The position numbers and the translations under genes were made by a program. This document shows positions 63,966-64,000 of a stretch of 64,000 nucleotides of DNA, piece after piece; the first letter of the stretch is position 1, and every line of letters begins with the position of its first letter. This DNA is from Dermatemys mawii (lineage: Eukaryota; Chordata; Testudines; Dermatemydidae), in contig ML677358.1 in assembly GCA_007922305.1 (NCBI GenBank), positions 13,661,156-13,725,155 of the forward strand, written 5' to 3'. Below the pieces are notes generated by a model. That model had not been told where the DNA came from. It was given only the letters and a program-made list of their open reading frames with translations, and searched no databases.

Positions 63966-64000
63966 GTAAGAGGCTTTTAATCTGCTATTCCAAATCCAGT

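Overview
This window is vertebrate nuclear DNA, most likely from a cryptodiran turtle. The placement rests on repeats. There is a tRNA-headed, CR1-tailed SINE at 55623-55806 that matches my memory of the tortoise Pol III/Cry SINE. There are CR1 retroposon relics, many short hAT-like and Tigger-like MITEs of kinds I associate with turtle genomes, and a degenerate DIRS element. One 400-base run of N (1677-2076) shows this is draft assembly.

Only two protein-coding genes can be supported, arranged head to head. MGAT4B runs leftward and is represented by its first coding exon (46127-46223, minus strand), inside a CpG-rich promoter region. No second MGAT4B exon was recognised to its left, so 1-46126 is probably one very large first intron filled with repeats, although the exon search was by eye. 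SQSTM1 (p62) runs rightward and starts at 58295. Its first five coding exons (PB1 domain, redox cysteine pair, ZZ zinc finger, start of the linker) lie in the window and the rest lies beyond the right edge. About 12 kb separates the two starts. That interval holds a CTCF-like site, several MITEs and, about 0.55 kb before the SQSTM1 ATG, a perfect NRF2-type antioxidant response element.

Region by region: 1-12.9 kb holds hAT, Harbinger-like, CR1 and MIR relics and a fold-back SINE-like element spanning the assembly gap. 12.9-23.4 kb holds hAT and Tigger-like MITEs and a second fold-back element. 23.4-26.4 kb is a minus-strand DIRS retrotransposon relic with RNase H and tyrosine recombinase remnants and inverted terminal repeats. 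26.4-46 kb is mostly unique intronic sequence with scattered MITEs, one of them nested in another. 46-58 kb is the MGAT4B promoter and the intergenic space. 58-64 kb is SQSTM1, with a third fold-back element in intron 1.

The most unusual pattern is three SINE-like elements built as tail-to-tail inverted copies. In each, one arm keeps the 5' head and the other lacks it. Two of the three sit between a single pair of direct repeats, which suggests each inserted as one fold-back molecule rather than as two separate insertions.
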